From Gemmatimonadota bacterium (GTDB taxonomy: Bacteria; Gemmatimonadota; Gemmatimonadetes; Gemmatimonadales; GWC2-71-9): DNA of 11,073 nt. Where the stretch lies: contig QHTY01000054.1 in assembly GCA_003220985.1 (NCBI GenBank), positions 12,930 to 24,002 on the forward strand, in the 5' to 3' direction. The notes beneath the pieces are model-generated. The model did no database searches. It saw only the letters and a program-made list of their open reading frames with translations, and was not told where the DNA came from. Made by a program: the position numbers and the translations under genes. Shown piece by piece: positions 7,121 to 11,073 of this stretch (positions within the stretch are counted from its first letter, which is position 1; the number at the start of each line of letters is the position of its first letter).

Positions 7121-8112
7121 CGAACGCCGCGGTGGCGGAGCAACTCACCCTTGACCCGCCCGCGTACGAGTTCTTCCAGGCCGTGCGGCTCCTGGAGCGG
7201 CTGTACCCTGAGCGGCGAGCCGTGGGCCGATTCGGGGACCCGACGAGGGAGGTCGCACATTTCTCGGCGCGCACCGTGATCGCGTTCCCCGCGAGCGAGA
7301 TCCACGCCGTGGACCTGCCAGGCGACCGCCCCGCACGCATGGTGGTCAACTTCATGGGTCTGATCGGCCCGCTCGGCCTCTTGCCCTACCACTACACGCA
7401 GCTTGTCGCCGAGCGCTCGCGCGTGCACGACCGCGCGCTGCGCGACTTCTTCGACATCTTCCAGCATCGGCTCATCTCCCTGTTCTATCGGGCCTGGGAG
7501 AAATACCACTTCACCGCCGCCTACGAGCGCGACGGGCAGGACGGCATGACGGAGCACCTCCGCGACTTGATCGGCCTGGGGATCGCGGCGTTTCGCGATC
7601 GGCTACCCATCCCCGACGAGTTGCTCCTCTATTACGCGGGCGTGCTCGGGCCGCAACCCCGCTCCGCCCTGGCGCTCCAGGAGCTGCTCGAGGACATCCT
7701 CGAAGTGCCCGTCGAGGTGGAACAGTTCGTCGGCGGCTGGTACCAGCTCGCTCCGAGCACGCAGTGCCACGTGGGAGACGAGACGGGGCCCGCCGAGCAG
7801 CTCGGACTCGGCGCCGCGGCCGGCGACGAGATGTGGGATCAGCAAGCCCGGGTGCGGCTGCGTTTGGGGCCGTTGACGCGGGAGCAGTACGAGCGGTTCC
7901 TGCCCAGCGGCGGCGGCCATGCGCTGCTGCGTACGCTGGCGCGGTTCTTCAGCCACGACCAGTTCGACTTCGACGTCCAGCTCGTCCTTGCGCGCGGGGA
8001 TGTGCCGGGCTGCGTCATCGGTTCCGACGAAGCGCCGCCACTCGGCTGGCGCACCTGGCTCCGGACCAAACCGTTCGCACGCGATGCGGACGATACGATT
8101 CTGACGCTTTGA
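7084..8112 (+). CDS. tssG: TssG, T6SS baseplate wedge protein
   Basis: From ATG 7084 this encodes 342 residues, normal for TssG (ImpH/VasB), the partner of TssF in the baseplate wedge. The signature YEFFQAVRLLERLYP is at residues 28-42, followed by VGRFGDPTREVAHFSA. Then come MGLIGPLGLLPYHYT (91-105), FFDIFQHRLISLFYRAWEKY (122-141) and DELLLYYAGVLG. The C-terminal part has MWDQQARVRLRLGPLTREQY, a typical TssG feature. The frame stays open further upstream to 6724, but that part lies inside tssF and lacks TssG character. ATG 7102 (336 residues) is an alternative start with GAGGGCGGG just upstream; the stronger AAGGAGG favours 7084. Overlap with tssF is 37 bases (19 for the alternative). tssH starts 13 bases after the stop. 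Confidence 0.95.
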   Translation: MGAEGGMEDTGVTNAAVAEQLTLDPPAYEFFQAVRLLERLYPERRAVGRFGDPTREVAHFSARTVIAFPASEIHAVDLPGDRPARMVVNFMGLIGPLGLLPYHYTQLVAERSRVHDRALRDFFDIFQHRLISLFYRAWEKYHFTAAYERDGQDGMTEHLRDLIGLGIAAFRDRLPIPDELLLYYAGVLGPQPRSALALQELLEDILEVPVEVEQFVGGWYQLAPSTQCHVGDETGPAEQLGLGAAAGDEMWDQQARVRLRLGPLTREQYERFLPSGGGHALLRTLARFFSHDQFDFDVQLVLARGDVPGCVIGSDEAPPLGWRTWLRTKPFARDADDTILTL

Positions 8113-8114
8113 CT

Positions 8115-8119
8115 AGAGG
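8115..8119 (+). promoter_or_regulatory. Ribosome binding site of tssH/clpV
   Basis: AGAGG lies 6 bases before ATG 8126. A second ATG at 8121 is out of frame and closer than ideal, so 8126 is the real start. That choice also gives a standard ClpV N-terminus. Confidence 0.55.
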
Positions 8120-8125
8120 CATGCC

Positions 8126-10795
8126 ATGACCGTCAATCTTCGAGGACTGATCGGTAAGCTGAACGCCCCCACGCGGAACGCGCTCGAGGGCGCCGCGGGG
8201 CTGTGCCTGTCGCGGACCCACTACGACGTGGAGATCGAACACTTTCTCCTCAAGGCTTTGGACGCGACCGACGGGGACCTGGCGTTCATTCTGAAGCACT
8301 ACGGCGTGAACCGCTCGCGCCTCGTCGCCGACCTCACAAAAAGCCTGGACAAGCTCAAGTCGGGGAACGCCCGTACGCCCGCACTGAGCCCGACGCTCAC
8401 GAAGATGCTCTCGGACGCGTGGCTCATCGGATCGGTGGACTACGGCGAGGTCCAGATCCGCACCGGACACGCGGTCGTCGCGCTCGCGACGAACGATGAG
8501 CTGCGCCGGCTGGTGGTCGACATCTCGCGCGAGTTTGATAAGATCGTCGGCGAAGCCCTGCGGAAAGACTTCACGACCGTTGTCGCTGAGTCGGTGGAAG
8601 AAGCGGGGGCGGTGGCCGCGGCCGCGCCAGGTGCAGAGGGTCCGCCCCGAGCAGCGGGCGGGAAGACGCCGAACCTCGATGCCTACACGTACAACCTCAC
8701 CGACCGCGCCAAGCAGGGTAAGCTGGACGCGGTGCTGGGCCGCGACTTCGAAGTGCGGCAGGTGGTGGATATCCTCACCCGGCGCCGTCAGAACAATCCG
8801 ATCCTGGTTGGCGAGGCGGGCGTCGGCAAGACCGCCGTGGTTGAGGGGTTCGCGATGCGAATCGTGCAGGGCGATGTGCCGCCCGTGCTGCGCAACGTCA
8901 CGCTGCGCACGCTCGACCTCGCGCTGCTGCAGGCCGGCGCCGGCGTCAAGGGCGAATTTGAAAACCGTCTCAAAGGACTCATCGAGGAAGTCAAATCATC
9001 GCCCACCCCGATCATCCTGTTCATCGACGAGGCGCATACCATGATCGGCGCCGGTGGATCGGCCGGGCAAGGTGATGCGGCGAATCTCTTGAAGCCCGCG
9101 CTCGCGCGCGGCGAGCTGCGCACCATCGCGGCCACCACGTGGTCGGAGTACAAGAAGTATTTCGAGAAAGATCCGGCGCTGGCGCGCCGCTTCCAGCTCG
9201 TCAAGGTCGAAGAGCCGTCCGAGCAGTCCTGCCTGGTGATGATGCGTAGCGTCGTGCCGGCACTCGAGAAGCACCACAAGGTGCGCATCCTGGACGAAGG
9301 AGCGGAAGCGGCGGTGCGCCTCTCCCACCGCTATCTCGCGGACCGCCAGCTCCCCGACAAGGCGGTGAGTGTCCTCGACACCGCCTGCGCGCGGCTCTCC
9401 CTCGGCCAGAACGCGATCCCCGCCGCGCTCGAGGACGCGACCCGACAGCTCGACGACATCGCGGTGCAGATTCGTGTGCTCGAGCGGGAGAAAGCGACGG
9501 GCGCAGACCACGCCGAGCGCCTCGCCGAGCTGGCCGAGCGCAAGCAGGAGACTGAGCGCCGCGTCGCCGACCTCAAGCAGCGCTGGGAACGCGAGCGGGA
9601 CCTCGTCACCAAGGTGCGCGCGGCACGGGAGCGCCTCGAGGCGTCGGCCGAGAAGGGCGCCGGCGGCAACGGCGACGCCCAGCGGGCGGACCTCGTCAAG
9701 CTGGCGGCCGAGCTGGAGTCGCTGCAAGGCGAGACTCCGCTCGTGCCCGTGGTGGTGGATGCGAACCTCATCGGCCAGGTGATCTCCGGCTGGACCGGGA
9801 TCCCCGCCGGCAAGATGCTGCGCGACGAGGTGAACGTGACGCTCAACCTCGAGCGGCATCTCGAGGCCCGGATCATCGGCCAGTCGCACTCGCTCGAAGC
9901 GATCAGCCGCCGCATCCGCACGTCGCGGGCCGGCATCGAAGACCCCAACAAGCCGGTGGGTGTGTTCCTGCTCGTCGGCCCGAGCGGCGTGGGGAAGACC
10001 GAAACGGCACTGGCGCTGTCCGATCTACTGTACGGCGGTGAGCGCAACCTGATCACGATCAACATGTCGGAGTTCCAGGAGCCGCACACCGTGTCGACGC
10101 TCAAGGGCTCGCCGCCGGGTTACGTCGGGTACGGTGAGGGCGGAGTGCTGACGGAGGCGGTACGGCGCCGCCCCTATTCGGTGGTGTTGCTCGACGAGAT
10201 CGAGAAGGCGCACCCTGATGTGCTGGAGCTGTTCTACCAGGTGTTCGACAAGGGCATGATGGAGGACGGCGAGGGCCGGCAGATCGATTTCAAGAACAAC
10301 ATCATCGTGCTGACGACGAACGCCGGTACCGACACGCTGATGAAGCTCACCGCGGACCCCGAGACGATGCCGAACGCGGAGGGGCTGGTGAAAGCGTTGA
10401 AGCCCGAGCTGAACAAGACCTTCAAGCCGGCATTCCTGGGGCGCACGGTGATCATCCCCTACTTCCCGATCAAGGATGACGCGATGAAGCAGATCATCCG
10501 CCTCAAGCTCGGGAAGGTGGAGCGGCGGCTCCGCGAGTCCCACAAAGTACAGCTGGGCTATGACGACACGGTCGTGAACGCGATCGCGGAGCGCTGCACG
10601 GAGGTGGAGAGCGGCGCGCGCAACGTCGACAACATCCTGACGAACTCGCTGTTGCCGGAGCTGTCCCGGATGTTGCTCGCCTCGTTTGCCGAGGGGACGA
10701 AGCCGGAGGCAATCCGCGTGGGGATCGGCGACGGCGGGGCGTTCACGTACACGGGCGAAGCAGCGGCCGTCGAGACACCGGTCGCGGTGGCGTGA
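8126..10795 (+). CDS. tssH: TssH/ClpV, AAA+ ATPase that disassembles the contracted sheath
   Basis: An 889-residue class I Hsp100 ATPase of the ClpV type. It extracts TssC from contracted sheaths so subunits can be reused. The N-domain (about 1-150) has the ClpV-type start NLRGLIGKLNAPTRNALEGA and VEIEHFLLKAL. AAA1 has Walker A GEAGVGKT (229-236), Walker B IILFIDEAH (296-304) and the arginine-finger region DPALARRF (349-356). A charged coiled-coil middle domain spans about 432-510, followed by VISGWTGIPAGKM. AAA2 has Walker A GPSGVGKT (618-625), pore-loop GSPPGYVGY (661-669) and Walker B VVLLDEIEKAHP (686-697). All catalytic residues appear intact. The protein ends in a short Ala/Val/Glu tail. 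T6SS context and the ClpV-like N-domain distinguish it from general ClpB. It lies 13 bases after tssG, evidently in the same operon. Confidence 0.97.
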   Translation: MTVNLRGLIGKLNAPTRNALEGAAGLCLSRTHYDVEIEHFLLKALDATDGDLAFILKHYGVNRSRLVADLTKSLDKLKSGNARTPALSPTLTKMLSDAWLIGSVDYGEVQIRTGHAVVALATNDELRRLVVDISREFDKIVGEALRKDFTTVVAESVEEAGAVAAAAPGAEGPPRAAGGKTPNLDAYTYNLTDRAKQGKLDAVLGRDFEVRQVVDILTRRRQNNPILVGEAGVGKTAVVEGFAMRIVQGDVPPVLRNVTLRTLDLALLQAGAGVKGEFENRLKGLIEEVKSSPTPIILFIDEAHTMIGAGGSAGQGDAANLLKPALARGELRTIAATTWSEYKKYFEKDPALARRFQLVKVEEPSEQSCLVMMRSVVPALEKHHKVRILDEGAEAAVRLSHRYLADRQLPDKAVSVLDTACARLSLGQNAIPAALEDATRQLDDIAVQIRVLEREKATGADHAERLAELAERKQETERRVADLKQRWERERDLVTKVRAARERLEASAEKGAGGNGDAQRADLVKLAAELESLQGETPLVPVVVDANLIGQVISGWTGIPAGKMLRDEVNVTLNLERHLEARIIGQSHSLEAISRRIRTSRAGIEDPNKPVGVFLLVGPSGVGKTETALALSDLLYGGERNLITINMSEFQEPHTVSTLKGSPPGYVGYGEGGVLTEAVRRRPYSVVLLDEIEKAHPDVLELFYQVFDKGMMEDGEGRQIDFKNNIIVLTTNAGTDTLMKLTADPETMPNAEGLVKALKPELNKTFKPAFLGRTVIIPYFPIKDDAMKQIIRLKLGKVERRLRESHKVQLGYDDTVVNAIAERCTEVESGARNVDNILTNSLLPELSRMLLASFAEGTKPEAIRVGIGDGGAFTYTGEAAAVETPVAVA

Positions 10796-10802
10796 GCTCG
10801 TA

Positions 10803-11073
10803 ATGCCCGAAGAACCGATCCACGGTGCGTTGACGTATCGACTGGCGATAATGGCCGGCTTCAACTACGACGATGCTGGCCATCTCGCGTTGGCGACGGG
10901 TGGGGTCGACCATCATCCGTACATGAAGCCGTGCACGGACATTGCGAGCCTGAAGGAAGAGATCGGCGACGGCGTCCTGCGGCACGGGGGCGGCACGCCG
11001 GACCCGCGGGGGTACGATCGCTACAATCCCCATCCATCCCCGGAGACCCCGGTCTACGTCCGAGAAGCGACGA
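10803..11073 (+). CDS. Unidentified protein, 5' part, possible T6SS-associated effector or hydrolase
   Basis: An open frame of 90 codons begins 7 bases after the tssH stop and runs off the window without a stop. No clear Shine-Dalgarno site is visible, so it may be coupled to tssH. The N-terminus has no signal peptide. It reads HGALTYRLAIMAGF (residues 7-20), an acidic DD (23-24), LALATGG, then VDHHPYMKP (35-43), and becomes rich in Gly, Pro, His and Tyr. The spacing of H7, T11, the AGF turn and D36-H37-H38 recalls helical metal-dependent hydrolase-like proteins that begin with a similar H..T....A..AGF pattern and a VD motif. I cannot assign a family with confidence. The position directly after clpV is where T6SS clusters often carry vgrG, adaptor or effector genes. 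The long open frame continuous with the operon direction argues that it is real. Confidence 0.6.
   Translation, partial: MPEEPIHGALTYRLAIMAGFNYDDAGHLALATGGVDHHPYMKPCTDIASLKEEIGDGVLRHGGGTPDPRGYDRYNPHPSPETPVYVREAT

Noticed and set aside
8996..9889. A 297-codon minus-strand frame, with others at 9331-10104 and 10025-10864, opposite tssH
   Set aside because: They overlap each other and an intact ClpV with all ATPase motifs; the translations are low-information Arg/Leu/Ser/Ala-rich sequences.
10796..10802. Terminator after tssH
   Set aside because: Only 7 bases separate tssH from the next start codon, with no stem or T-run.
10743..11033. A 96-codon minus-strand frame over the end of tssH and the next gene
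   Set aside because: It runs opposite both tssH and the co-directional open frame from 10803. The plus-strand frame stays open to the window edge, starts just after tssH and has more protein-like motifs.

Overview
This 11 kb window is almost wholly occupied by a single-direction (+ strand) type VI secretion system (T6SS) cluster in a high-GC bacterium. GC is roughly two thirds judged by eye, with G/C-ending codons throughout. The order is tssB (3' end only), tssC, hcp/tssD, tagJ/impE, tssA, tssE, tssF, tssG, tssH/clpV, then the start of an unidentified gene that runs off the right edge. Nothing in the sequence fixes the taxon. A proteobacterium or a high-GC environmental phylum such as Gemmatimonadota or Acidobacteriota would fit; this is a guess from composition and gene style.

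Region by region: bases 1-1722 encode the two sheath subunits (TssB, TssC), overlapping by 14 bases. Bases 1723-1771 are the longest gap in the window (49 nt); it holds a strong ribosome binding site for hcp and a small inverted repeat at the tssC stop codon. Bases 1772-2996 hold hcp (inner tube) and tagJ. Bases 3003-8112 hold tssA, tssE, tssF and tssG. These encode the assembly chaperone/cap and three baseplate parts, and the last four genes overlap at every junction. Bases 8126-10795 encode the AAA+ unfoldase ClpV. The tail from 10803 is an open frame with no stop before the window ends. No gap exceeds 49 bases, and I see no tRNA, rRNA, CRISPR array, insertion sequence or convincing terminator.

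How the genes work together: in characterised T6SSs, TssE/F/G (with TssK and VgrG, not seen here) form the baseplate. TssA primes and coordinates polymerisation of the Hcp tube inside the TssB/TssC sheath. Sheath contraction fires the tube and spike, and ClpV then disassembles contracted sheath for reuse. TagJ is an accessory protein linked to sheath and ClpV in one T6SS subclass. The order resembles the Pseudomonas aeruginosa H1-T6SS module (tssB-tssC-hcp-tagJ-tssE-tssF-tssG-clpV), but with tssA placed between tagJ and tssE. Membrane-complex genes (tssJ, tssL, tssM), tssK, vgrG and any regulators are not in the window.

The core is a recognisable T6SS, not a new system. The parts most worth a second look are the unidentified gene after clpV, the long linker-bearing TssA and its position, and the combination of TagJ with a TssC that keeps a ClpV-binding-type N-terminal helix.
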